This document shows positions 1 through 12,085 of a stretch of DNA of 64,000 nucleotides, in pieces. Position numbers and translations under genes: made by a program. Within the stretch, counting starts at the first letter, position 1. Each line of letters begins with the position of its first letter. The stretch is from Pempheris klunzingeri (taxonomy: Eukaryota; Chordata; Actinopteri; Acropomatiformes; Pempheridae): NCBI RefSeq assembly GCF_042242105.1, contig NC_092012.1, positions 36,602,743 to 36,666,742 on the forward strand, read 5' to 3'. A model generated the notes under the pieces. The model had not been told where the DNA came from and made no database searches. It saw only the letters and a list, made by a program, of their open reading frames with translations.

Positions 1-1112
1 CTCCTGGACAGATTAGAAATTGATGTTGCAGTGCAGAGGATGGTGGAGCAGAAAGGACACACAACATTACATTTGTCAAGTGACCAAAATCCATCAGGCA
101 GACCAGATGGGTGACATGCAGCACTTAATTCTCCCAGCAGACTTTCCCATTTTCAAAATGTATATGATGTCCAATCAATCAATAGAAATCTCACCTCCAG
201 ATTACATCACTCTCCAAGGTTAAACTCGGCTCTCTGCCTGATTCATGAAACTGAATTCAATCAGAGACATATGAGGAGAGGAAAGGCCCTCCTCTTCCTG
301 TTGTCATGACGTGTCCTGGTTTCACACTCGCACGTGTGCGCCTGGTGAGGTCACACGGCACCATTCAATCATTTCGCAACTGTGACAAGCACCTTTCCAC
401 CCTCCCTGGGCCCCCTCCATTAAATAAATTGTGCTGTAATAATCTCTTGGCTCCTGATATCGGTGGATGAGCACAGCAGCCTATTTTGATTACCCCACTT
501 TCAGGCCCAGCCAGAAGCATCTGTAATCCCCATGTTTTACTCTCACCAAATTAAAGGAGGAATTATTCAATGGAGACCCAGAGGGCCCGAGTGTCATTCA
601 TCCTATCTGCTGTTTTCTCGCTACCATCCCTACAGATCAGCACATTAACACCACGAGACATGCTCCATGAGGATACACACTAAAACTCCACTGTCTGCCC
701 CCAACTCATGCATGATTTATTTAAAAGATTTTGATCTCATAAGGATCTCTGAATCATCATCATAAAGACTTCCTGCTCTGAAAAACTGATAGAACTGTGT
801 TAGAGGGCCCCTCAGTGTCCAGGCTTTACTTTACACTCCTCTGCTGCATCTTCAGCAGCCTAACCTGACCTCTGAGGAACTCTCACCTGGACTCTGACTC
901 CTGCCACCACCACCTGACGGGGAATCACCCTCGCTGTAGACGCGTACACTCCTCCATCTCATTTCATCAGTAACTCCCCCGATGTTGAGCTGGAGGCCCC
1001 ACCAGACCAAAACAAATCAATAGCAAAATGTACTCTCAATTCATCCGTAATCACGCCGACTGAAATGGAGAACACTGTTATTTAATCTGATCCCTCACTG
1101 ACACACACAGAG

Positions 1113-1143
<31 letters not shown>

Positions 1144-2540
1144 GGTACACTGAGAGAACTGCATCTCCAACACAAAGCCTGTAGCTGTTAGCGGCTGCAG
1201 AAGTTCAATAAAGACTGCACAGTCAAGGTGCACAATTTGTGTAGCTTTTAAAATATCTCAAGATTCATCGTGGGAGTAATAACCATGAGATTTATTTTCC
1301 CAGATTTCACACAAAATACGGGTTCAGTGTGAGTACAGAGAGCAGAGCAGCCCTCCTCTCGTTACTCTTATCGGGGACTGAGCTGCCCTGACCATTTTAG
1401 TCTTTTGAACAGTGAGATATGTAAATATGCAGAAGTCAACACTGCTATGCTAATATTGTCCAAAAACAATATTATTTTCTTGTTTGGGCTAATGGAGGGC
1501 AATAAAAATGCTACAAGTCATGTTAGCAAGAGAATGGAGGCATTAAATCAGACTAAATGAAGAGGGAGCATAAACATATTCACATGTTCAACAATTTCCT
1601 GAAAGTTACTTCCCTTTAATTACATCACAGCCTCATTGGTGGCTACATTTGCTCTATTTTTCTTTAATGTATTCTCTGCAAAAAATAACAGGAGCAAAGC
1701 TGTGAGATGCCTTTTCAGAGGATTTATTTATGCCGCTGTCGAGGTGAGAGTCTTCTGGGAAACAGACCTGGATGCGCGGAGGAAGAAACGGCTGCTGAAA
1801 AAAGTGGACTCTGCAAAGGGGCTGGAAGATTTGCCTGCCTGTTCCAAAGGGATTTAACTGATTGACAGAAACTGCCCCCCCTTTACCCCCCCTCCAGAAT
1901 TTTGGCTCGAAAGGAAAATGAAAGACTAATAGAGCCATCGGTGCAAAAAAAAAGTTCTAATGTACGACATCTTCTTTTCCATCTCCCCAGGGAAATGTGG
2001 AAGACTTTCCAACAGCTGTGTCCTCTGGGCTCTGAATCACCAGATAATTAAAAGGCACTTGATGATCAGAGGGCTGAATTCTAAAGTGGCTCCGCGTCAT
2101 TTGTCCAGAGCTCTGAACAACACTGTTGCACTGATAGGATCCACTCAAACGGCTCCGTGCAAACAGGTAAGAAAGAAGTCATCAGCTGGTTTTCATCATG
2201 CAGACATGGAGCATCCATTCTGTCAGAGGGCTCCAATCAAACACTCAAATATTCTCTTTAGCTGTACACAGCGGTTTCCAGCCTCTGCTGACAACCCGCC
2301 GATATGTCCCAGCTCAGCCTATGGTCCAGCAGCTTCAGACAGCAAACACAGCCACATTTTCACCACAACAGAGACAAAAAGGGTTTTCATTCAATAACAG
2401 GAGGACCCAGGGAAGAGCAGGACGGGGGCAGTCATCTCAACATCACTCATACCCTCCAACAGTCCTGCCAAACCCCCAAGATACGCTGTGCTCAAGGACA
2501 GGGATGATGGATGTTTAGAGCAATCCAGAGAGTCGGCCAT
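1..2540. other. hcn4 intron 1, distal part, no gene seen
   Basis: No coding exon is recognised. The stretch lies 3' of hcn4 exon 1 on the minus strand and nothing resembling HCN exon 2 (first transmembrane segments) is visible, so it is read as hcn4 intron 1. It is mostly unique AT-rich sequence with a (CA)n run at 1111-1140. The open frames here are short and resemble nothing I know. Confidence 0.6.
1111..1140. repeat. (CA)n microsatellite
   Basis: Pure CA dinucleotide run of about 15 units, preceded by a slightly interrupted CA-rich stretch. Confidence 0.9.
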
Positions 2541-5500
2541 GTTGTAGGACTGTTTGTAGGAGCATTTATAAGACTGTTCGTAGGACTGTTTATAAGACTG
2601 TTTGCAGGACTGTTTGTAGGAGCATTTATAAGACTGTTCGTAGGACTGTTTACAGGACTGTTTATAGGACTGTTTGTAGGAGCGTTTATAAGACTGTGTG
2701 TAGGACTGTTTATAGGACTGTTTGTAGGACTGTTTGTAGGAGCGTTTATAAGACTGTTTGTAGGAGCGTTTATAAGACTGTTTGTAGGACTGTTTTTAGG
2801 ACTGTTTGTAGGAGCGTTTATAAGACTGTTTGTAGGACTGTTTATAGGACTGTTTATAAGACTGTTTGTAGGAGCATTTATAAGACTGTTTGTAGGACTT
2901 TTTGTAGGACTGTTTATAAGACTGTTTGTAGGACTGTTTATAAGACTGTTTGTAGGACTGTTTATAGGACTGTTTATAAGACTGTTTGTAGGACTGTTTA
3001 TAGGACTGTTTATAAGACTGTTTGTAGGACTGTTTATAAGACTGTTTATAAGACTGTTTGTAGGAGCGTTTATAAGACTGTTTGTAGGACTTTTTGTAGG
3101 ACTGTTTATAAGACTGTTTGTAGGACTGTTTATAAGACTGTTTGTAGGACTGTTTATAGGACTGTTTATAAGACTGTTTGTAGGACTGTTTATAAGACTG
3201 TTTATAAGACTGTTTGTAGGAGCATTTATAAGACTGTTTGTAGGACTTTTTGTAGGACTGTTTATAAGACTGTTTGTAGGACTGTTTATAAGACTGTTTG
3301 TAGGACTGTTTATAGGACTGTTTATAAGACTGTTTGTAGGACTGTTTATAGGACTGTTTATAAGACTGTTTGTAGGACTGTTTATAGGACTGTTTATAAG
3401 ACTGTTTGTAGGAGCGTTTATAAGACTGTTTGTAGGACTTTTTGTAGGACTGTTTATAGGACTGTTTATAAGACTGTTTGTAGGACTGTTTATAAGACTG
3501 TTTGTAGGAGCATTTATAAGACTGTTTGTAGGACTTTTTGTAGGACTGTTTATAAGACTGTTTGTAGGACTGTTTATAAGACTGTTTGTAGGACTGTTTA
3601 TAGGACTGTTTATAAGACTGTTTATAAGACTGTTTGTAGGACTGTTTATAGGACTGTTTATAAGACTGTTTGTAGGAGCGTTTATAAGACTGTTTGTAGG
3701 ACTTTTTGTAGGACTGTTTATAAGACTGTTTGTAGGACTGTTTATAAGACTGTTTGTAGGACTGTTTATAGGACTGTTTATAAGACTGTTTGTAGGACTG
3801 TTTATAGGACTGTTTATAAGACTTTTTGTAGGACTGTTTATAAGACTGTTTGTAGGACTGTTTATAGGACTGTTTATAAGACTGTTTGTAGGACTGTTTG
3901 TAGGAATGTTTATAAGACTGTAGGACTGTTTGTAGGGCTGTTTGTAGGACTGTTTATAAGACTATAGGACTGTTTGTAGGACTGTTTATAAGACTGTTTG
4001 TAGGACTGTTTGTAGGAATGTTTATAAGACTGTAGGACTGTTTGTAGGGCTGTTTGTAGGACTGTTTATAAGACTATAGGACTGTTTATAGGACTGTTTA
4101 TAAGACTGTTTGTAGGACTGTTTGTAGGAATGTTTATAAGACTGTAGGACTGTTTGTAGGGCTGTTTGTAGGACTGTTTATAAGACTGTTTATAAGACTG
4201 TAGGACTGTTTATAGGACTGTTTATAAGACTGTTTGTAGGACTGTTTATAAGACTGTAGGACTGTTTATAGGACTGTTTATAAGACTGTTTGTAGGACTG
4301 TTTATAAGACTGTTTGTAGGACTGTTTATAAGACTGTTTGTAGGACTGTTTGTAGGGCTGTTTGTAGGACTGTTTATAAGACTATAGGACTGTTTGTAGG
4401 ACTGTTTATAAGACTGTTTGCAGGACTTTTTTTAGGACTGTTTGTAGGAGCGTTTATAAGACTGTTTGTAGGACTGTTTGCAGGACTGTTTGTAGGACTG
4501 TTTGTAGGACTGTTTGTAGGAGCGTTTATAAGACTGTAGGACTGTTTATAGGACTGTTTATAAGACTGTAGGACTGTTTATAGGACTGTTTGTAAGACTG
4601 TTTATAGGACTGTTTATAAGACTGTTTGTAGGACTGTTTATAGGACTGTTTATAAGACTGTTTGTAGGACTGTTTATAAGACTGTAGGACTGTTTATAGG
4701 ACTGTTTATAAGACTGTAGGACTGTTTATAGGACTGTTTATAAGACTGTTTGTAGGACTGTTTATAAGACTGTAGGACTGTTTATAGGACTGTTTATAAG
4801 ACTGTAGGACTGTTTATAGGACTGTTTATAAGACTGTTTGTAGGACTGTTTATAAGACTGTAGGACTGTTTATAAGACTGTTTGTAGGACTGTTTATAAG
4901 ACTGTAGGACTGTTTATAACACTGTTTGTAGGACTGTTTATAAGACTGTAGGACTGTTTGTAGGGCTGTTTGTAGGACTGTTTATAAGACTGTAGGACTG
5001 TTTATAGGACTGTTTGTAGGACTGTTTATAAGACTGTTTATAAGACTGTAGGACTGTTTATAGGACTGTTTATAAGACTGTTTGTAGGACTGTTTATAAG
5101 ACTGTAGGACTGTTTATAAGACTGTTTATAAGACTGTAGGACTGTTTATAAGACTGTTTATAAGACTGTAGGACTGTTTATAGGACTGTTTATAAGACTG
5201 TTTGTAGGACTGTTTATAAGACTGTAGGACTGTTTATAGGACTGTTTATAAGACTGTTTGTAGGACTGTTTATAAGACTGTTTGTAGGACTGTTTATAAG
5301 ACTGTAGGACTGTTTGTAGGGCTGTTTGTAGGACTGTTTATAAGACTGTTTATAAGGCTGTAGGACTGTTTATAGGACTGTTTATAAGACTGTTTGTAGG
5401 ACTGTTTATAAGACTGTAGGACTGTTTATAAGACTGTAGGACTGTTTATAAGACTGTTTATAAGACTGTAGGACTGTTTATAGGACTGTTTATAAGACTG

Positions 5501-5787
5501 TTTGTAGGACTGTTTATAAGACTGTAGGACTGTTTATAGGACTGTTTGTAGGACTGTTTATAAGACTGTTTGTAGGACTGTTTATAAGACTGTAGGACTG
5601 TTTGTAGGGCTGTTTGTAGGACTGTTTATAAGACTGTTTATAAGACTGTAGGACTGTTTATAGGACTGTTGATAAGACTGTTTGTAGGACTGTTTATAAG
5701 ACTGTAGGACTGTTTATAAGACTGTTTGTAGGACTGTTTATAAGACTGTAGGACTGTTTATAAGACTGTAGGACTGTTTGTAGGAGC
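2541..5787. repeat. 3.2-kb minisatellite of 12-bp units in hcn4 intron 1
   Basis: Tandem array of the 12-mer GTTTRTARGACT, with variants ending GGAGC. Up to about 3916 all units are exactly 12 bp, which keeps a 470-codon frame open at 2511-3923 (a low-complexity F/V/G/L/I/R peptide, not a gene). From about 3916 onward an 8-bp unit (GTAGGACT) is interspersed and breaks the frame. A marker variant with a T-rich join (GGACTTTTTG) recurs at 2895, 3087, 3243, 3435, 3531 and 3699. The spacings are 192, 156, 192, 96 and 168 bp, all multiples of 12, which shows higher-order amplification. Confidence 0.95.
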
Positions 5788-8700
5788 ACTGTGGGGTTGA
5801 GATGTCACTGTGCTGAGGTGACCACATGTGCTCCCTGGGAGATGCTTGTTCAGAGTCAGAGGAGGCTGTTCAGCTTCAGATCTGCAAATGAGGCTGTAGA
5901 TTGGATTATGATGCCACTTTTAATCTGCCTTTTTTGCTCGCAAGATATTGCTCCTCCCTTGCTTCTTAGCGTTATACAATACTTGACAAGAGGAGATTTG
6001 GCTGAACTGGGCGCTGTGATGACTCTGTGATTTCTGGTGACACTCTAATTTGAGCTTATAGTGCGGAAGCTTTGATGCAGACACGGGACTAAAACTTAGA
6101 GTCAGAGAGAGCCTTTTCCTCTCTGGGCCCATTAAAAGGTCCCCTCATCTCCGTCTGTGCTTTAATTACAGCCATCGTGTCCCGTCGGTCTCTGTCCAAC
6201 TGTCAGTTCATTCAAATTAAAATGCTGCTGTGTTAACTCACTAACATGGTGTGCTGTGTCACACATGGAGACGTCTTTCACGTATTATTTGGCGCATTAC
6301 TACTGATGAAAGGTGTCACATTGTGGATGTTGACTTCCTTCAGTAAAGGGCCATTCCACTCTAATTAGGATTTTGTGTTTGTTTTGTCTTCTCCACGTTT
6401 GTCACAGTGAAATGTACGAAAAATACGAGAATTGTTTCCAAGGCAGTCAGTCTGAAGCAACGGCTCAGTGTGTTCACCGACTGAGAGCCACATCTGTGGT
6501 TTAATTGTAGAGCAGAGTGATTACTGAATCATAGTGTCGAGTGATTGAACCACAAGCAAACTGCTCTCAGATGGCCAAAATGTTTAATTATGGTAATATA
6601 CAGTATCCGTCCTCAGACCCCAACAAGTGGCTGGCTCACCTCCTCTAACAGCTCTCCTCTCTCTGTGGTTTTGGTTTGTGTGTTGATGTTGATGTGTCTC
6701 ACCGAGGCTCACGGAGAGTGGAGCCTCTGCTTCAGCGCCCTGCTCAAAGACTCTTCAAAACTGCTGCCTGGTGCCAAATCTCTGACCTTTCAGTATCAGG
6801 ACAGTGTCCCCAAGCCCCAAACCACCTGTCCTCATGACATTTACTACAGTCAGTAAGGGAGGGGCATCAGAAAAACTGTGAAACCTGATGCCCCATCTGA
6901 CCTGTGTGTGGATTTTAATTTGGAGGTATCTGGTATATCTTTGGGACAAAGGGACGCCTGGGCCAGGACTGGTAAAGTGCTGTGTGGAGACAGGCGGGTT
7001 CTTCAGGCTGGAGCAGCAGCGAGTCGCCTGGTCTGCTCGTACCTGAATTAGGACGCAGGGTGGCTGATGTGTGATGTTACAGAAAAGCTTTTTGTTATTT
7101 CTTTTTTGTACATACTGCTAAGATTCACTTTCATACTATGATCTCTTCACGTGTTACAAACTGTTTCACCACCTGGGCTCTGAAGTAATGATAAAAGCTG
7201 CAGTCTGTTTACAGACAGACTCTCCACGTCCTGCAGAATAAACTACAAGCTGCCAGCACTGAAATATTCTTTCTACACATGGTCTCCTTTGCTAGGACAT
7301 ACTGTGTAATATTCAATATTCTAGTGAACTCACAAGATTTATTTGTCAGAAATATTCCGCGGACAGATGAAGCAGATCAAGACTGAGAGGAGACATTGTT
7401 GTCCCAAACAATAAGAGCCCCCCAGGCTTGGAAGATCCTTCCCTTGAATAGGACACAGTGACTGTTATCGTTCCTTTGGATAGAAACTGAAGACAGAGCT
7501 GCCATCACACCTGTCCCCTGTATGCCTGTCTCTGTCTCCTGTAATGTCATTTCATGTTGTCATGTGTGAACTGTCTACCTGATATTGGTTGGTGTTAGTT
7601 ATCTGCTTCGTCCTCGTCTCCTCTACATGAAGCTGCCATCTTTCTCTGAGCTCCTCGCTGCTTTAGCTGCTTCCTGTCTGATTTTCTACAGCTCTTATTT
7701 CACCTGTCTATGTGTCATTGTTGTTTTAATGGCTAACGTAAGACCTGGACAGGGAACAACGGCTGAAAATTAGTCTTTAGTCTGACTGTCTGTGCACTGT
7801 TCCTGCACAATAAATACAACCGAAAACTTTCTGTTGTACAATTAAAAACAGCTTTTTACTGCCATACGAGTCAGCGTTGGCTCCAGCCATGACAGTGTCT
7901 CTGTCCGTCCTCTCAGGAGAGACAGACTGAGACATGTGTCTCTTTTCTATTTCAGTCTGATTACACTGCCGGTCTGTGAGCAACTACAAGTCTCACATCT
8001 CCCAATCAGTCACACACCTAATTCTTCAGGTAGAAACACACACATATGTGCTGCGTGAGTTTCTATATCATATGTCATTACAGCATCATAGCCAATAAGA
8101 CACCAGACAGGCTGGACAATGTTCAATGTCAAAGACAAGGAGACACACAGTGTGAGGAACGGCTCTCTGTCCTGTTACGACCACACAAATGTTTCTCAAC
8201 AATGGATGCACATGACAACTACACACCACGGCTGACACAGCCTGTAATAAAATCATTTTAACTTAAGTATTAAACTGGAGGAAAATGTATCAGTCAGTAA
8301 AACAGTTGAGCTTCATTTCCTAACAATACAAACTGTCAAATACTCATTGGTTAAAGGAAGGAAATGTTTGAATCAAAACTGTATCACTGTATGAGGTTCA
8401 CCTGACATTATCAAAATCATGTCCACACGTGCGTGTAGTAGTGTGTGTACGGTATGTGGTTGCAGCCAGATTATTACTGTTTCTGCAGTATCAGTATCAT
8501 CTGAGATGGTAAAAACTCATTTGAGTCAAACTGTGCTGGATGTCAAAGTGTATGACGACCATCCTAAAATCCTACGAGTCAGGACGAAGAAGCAAATCTG
8601 CCGCTCTGAGCCTCCATGTGGTCAATAACAAAGTGAAAGGCACCGAACACACACAGAAAGGGATCTGTAGACTCTATCTGTTATGCAGCTGTAGTTAGAC

Positions 8701-9329
8701 GGCGCTATTAAACACACATTACTCAACACTGTGACTTCGAATAACATAACAGGAGAGTTAGAAGAGCAATATGGAAGTCAGAGAAGACAGAGAAAGCCTG
8801 ATCACCGACCAACCATGGACGAGCCTCATCACTAACCAACGAGCCTCTTCACTAACCAGTGATAAACCACAAGCGTCATAACTAACCAGTGATAAATCAA
8901 CAATAAACCAAGAGTCTCATCACAAAAAGGAGGACAAACCACTTTAGGGCCTCAGCTCTGTATCCATTACTTAAATAAAGTAATAGGTAAATTAGTCAAC
9001 TGGTAAATAGGTTAGACAAACAGCTAAACTGGTGAACAGGTAAACTGGTCGAGAAGTAAACTGTTTAACAGGTAAACTGGTTAAGAAGTAAACCAGGTAA
9101 AGTGTGTGCCATTTGAAGACAAACTGCTGATCGTCCCTCATCAAGGCGCCAGAAAACTGTACATGAGTGAGAGGGCAGGGAGGCCAGCTGATAAAACCAG
9201 GCTTTGGTCAAAAGGGGGGAGGATGATTAATGAAGCAGCGCCGGACGAGCTAATGACTGATGAAGACGCTGAAGGAACATGTGGGCCTTCATCCTCCGGT
9301 TCCTGGAAGATGAAGGTGTGTGCGCTCAC
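5788..9329. other. hcn4 intron 1, proximal part, no gene seen
   Basis: Unique intronic sequence between the 12-bp array and the exon 1 donor. No exon or RNA gene is recognised. At about 8815-9095 there are short degenerate repeats, ACCAGTGATAAA-type then GGTAAACTGGT-type. The open frames are below 105 codons and are not protein-like. Confidence 0.6.
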
Positions 9330-10015
9330 CTGAAGTCACTGTACGGGTGAATTATCCAAAATCCGGCGGATTTGACCCGCTCCTGCTCCCGCTCCACCGC
9401 CTTCTCGCTGCCAAACATCCTGAGGGAGAACTTGTTGACCCCCGGCTGCAGCATCGCTCCCAGCTGCCTGTGGATGAAGCCGGCCTGGTACAATCTCTCG
9501 TCGTCCGGCAGAATCTGATCTATGCCGTCCAGCTTCAGGAACCCCGGCTGCTGTTCCGGAGAGCCTTTCTGGGGCCCCCCGCCACCGCTGGCCCCCTGTG
9601 CGCCTTGGTCCGGCGGCCCGTCTCCGATGGCTCCGGGGGGGCTCTCCTCGCTGGGGGTGACGTCCCCTTCGGTGATGAGGCGCCTCTCCTCCGCCGAGTC
9701 AGAGTCGTGCACATGTCGACTTGTGATGGACGAGAGGCTGCCTCGGAACCTCCGGCAGTCCCCGTTTGAGCTGGTCTTCGTCGGTCTCCCCATGTCCGTC
9801 TCCATGATCACACACTCCCCACTTTTGGTCTCCCCGATGCCTTTGCAGCTTCCCCCAGAGGTCGGTGACGGTGACGGCAGAGGCTTCATCCTGATGCTCT
9901 TCCTCCGGGTGTCCTTGTCTGCGTCTTCTCCTTCGCCCATGATCGATGCTTTGTGTCCGATGTGCTGTGGCAAACTGTAGAGCCTTTTACGCATGGAGGA
10001 GTGCAGCCTGTCCAT
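9330..10015 (-). CDS. hcn4: HCN4 pacemaker channel, coding exon 1 (N-terminus, partial gene)
   Basis: First coding exon of a hyperpolarization-activated cyclic-nucleotide-gated cation channel, which carries the If pacemaker current at the plasma membrane. The start is placed at the ATG reading [17 protein letters not shown], which matches the HCN4 N-terminus, rather than at the in-frame ATG 22 codons upstream. HCN4-type blocks follow: [39 protein letters not shown]. The HCN domain is at about residues 177-229 ([20 protein letters not shown], ending [13 protein letters not shown]). The exon ends in AG followed by gtgagc on the minus strand, after 228 codons plus 2 nt. The transmembrane, pore and CNBD exons lie beyond the left edge. 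The N-terminal blocks identify HCN4 rather than HCN1-3; which of the two fish hcn4 paralogues it is cannot be told. Confidence 0.95.
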
Positions 10016-10655
10016 TATGACATTGAGACGCGGCGGAGAAAATGAAATCAGTCCAGATCGCTGGGCTGCGTCGCACCGCACTCCCTATCTGTGCGTGAGG
10101 CGACCCGTCTGGAGCTAATGTGAATCCCTGAACGCCCGCTGCACATGACACGGACGGCCGTGGCTCTGCTCAGACTGATGACAGACTCTCCCCTTCATCG
10201 TTACACTACCTGACACTCTGCATATGTCCTCACGCGCAGCCTGGGCGGTCCGCTCGGCCGCTGCGTCCCCCGTGGTCATCTCTGAGCCGCTCCGACATTG
10301 TGCGCAAAAGTGGAAACAACTGGCTGAAAGTCACCTTAGCGTGACATGTGAGGGACGCGCCGACGGCTCGTGATGTGGAGACGAGGGAAAGGTCACGCAC
10401 GACGAAGGAAGCTCCTCTCAGCAGATGTCTCGGCAGCTGCCATCAAACAACGCGACACAATCGTGCAAAACACAGCGGAGCCTTCCAGGGCGCGCTGACA
10501 TCACTGATCCACAGCCATGGTGCGTTTTGGCGAACAGTGAATATTCATGATGCTGATCTGTTGGGTTGCCATAGGAGCGAGAGCTGCAAATAAGCTCAGC
10601 CCACCTTGTTTAAAGGGGAATGCTCTCCCCATTCTTAAAACGCTCTCTGCTCCCT
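10016..10655 (-). promoter_or_regulatory. hcn4 5' UTR / promoter region (putative)
   Basis: CpG-rich sequence directly upstream of the hcn4 start codon. No clear TATA box was identified and the transcription start is unknown. The call rests on position and base composition only. Confidence 0.35.
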
Positions 10656-10790
10656 GACGGGGAGGCTACAGGTAGGCGGTGCGGGCCCCCCCCCCCGCCC
10701 TGCTGGGGAGACGAACCTGAGACCAACCAGGCAGCCGGTCTGCCCTCCCCATTAGCGCGCTGAACCACTGCGTATTGTATTTTAAACCAA
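10656..10790 (-). repeat. tRNA-like sequence, possible SINE head
   Basis: On the minus strand an A-box-like TGGTTCAGCGCG (10756-10767) is followed about 50 bp later by a B-box-like GGTTCGTCTCC (10707-10717), the spacing of a tRNA-type pol III promoter. No clean cloverleaf or anticodon arm is evident, so a decayed tRNA-derived SINE is more likely than a tRNA gene. Confidence 0.4.
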
Positions 10791-12085
10791 AGGGTTTTTT
10801 TAAAATTTTTATTCAAGGTACTCTGTAATGTCCACAGTAATGATGTGGACTCCCATCACTCCCCCAGAGAGAGTCACTCATCACAGGTAAGTGAGACAGG
10901 AAACACCTTCACTATCACTGACAGGTCACCTGGACTGTCTCCATCACCCACTCAGCAGCTCCACCAGATCCCTCCTGTCTGTCACAAAGGTCACTGTGGT
11001 CATGACTGAAGCGTGTCCTCTTGGCTCAGACAAGTGGCCTAAAATAACACCACATCCTCACAAGGTTTACCTCACAGTCTTTAATGGGCTGTGGGGCACA
11101 GCTATAGGACCACTTTACTGTATGTTCATGTTACATCAAATATGAACACCTAGTCTATATATATATATATATACGCATTTATAAATGTGCAATTTATAAA
11201 TACATTTATATTGTGGTATCATATATAAATACATGATAAATAAATAAATGCATGTACCGTAGGAGGCATTTTTACTGTACTGGATTAGAGATGTTACATT
11301 GGCTCCATTCAAAGATGAATGAATTGAATTGTAGCCACAAACACACACATTTCACCCAGTGACAGTCCTCTGATTTTATTTATTTCAGTGAATCAATGTT
11401 CACTACGTGGTCCCTTTCTACAGTTTTAGTAATGAAGATTTAAGCAGGTAAAAATGAATCCTTGTTATCACACACATCAACACATTCATCCTGAATCCTA
11501 AAGGATAACTGCTGTTTCTCTTCCTGGGTCCTCTCTGTCCACATCCTGGTGTCTGAGTGACTGGTAGGTAGTAAAAGTGTTGGAACTGGTCCAGTAGATC
11601 ACCTCAGCCAGCAGACACCAAACGGGCTGCAATGGCTGCAACGTGATCCTTTGGGACAACTGCACCTGATCACAGTAGGTCCACTAAAAGAGCTTGTTTG
11701 ATCCACTGACAGACTCAGAGTGTTATTCTAAGTGTGTGACAGCATCATGGAAAGGATCCCTACAGAGAGAGACCTGGAAGATCCTTTTGGTTTAACCACA
11801 AACAGCACACACACCAGACTACATTCACTAAAACAGGGGTTTTAGCTCACAGAACACAGGAGCTGCTGATCTACTGCTGCCTCCATCAGTTAGTGTGTTT
11901 GTGTTACTGTGTGACTTTGGTATTTTCAAGATAGAAACACGAGTCACAGCAAGTAGACCAGCAACGACGACTGGCGCAGATAAAATTACAGTTTTTGTCA
12001 TTGGAGTCTGGTTCAGAATCAGTTTATGCACCAGAGAGCACGGACAAGTTCAATGTAACATACAAAGTTAACCACAGGTCGTTTA
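10791..12085. other. Intergenic, hcn4-rec114
   Basis: Unique AT-rich sequence with a short TA-repeat tract near 11155-11175. No exon or RNA gene is recognised. Confidence 0.5.

Noticed and set aside
2511-3923. 470-codon plus-strand open frame (hydrophobic FVGLFIRL-type repeats)
   Set aside because: Produced by 12-bp tandem units that never break frame; no promoter, start context, family resemblance or splice structure.
9320-9980. Plus-strand frames of about 150 codons opposite hcn4
   Set aside because: Antisense shadows of the GC-rich hcn4 exon 1.
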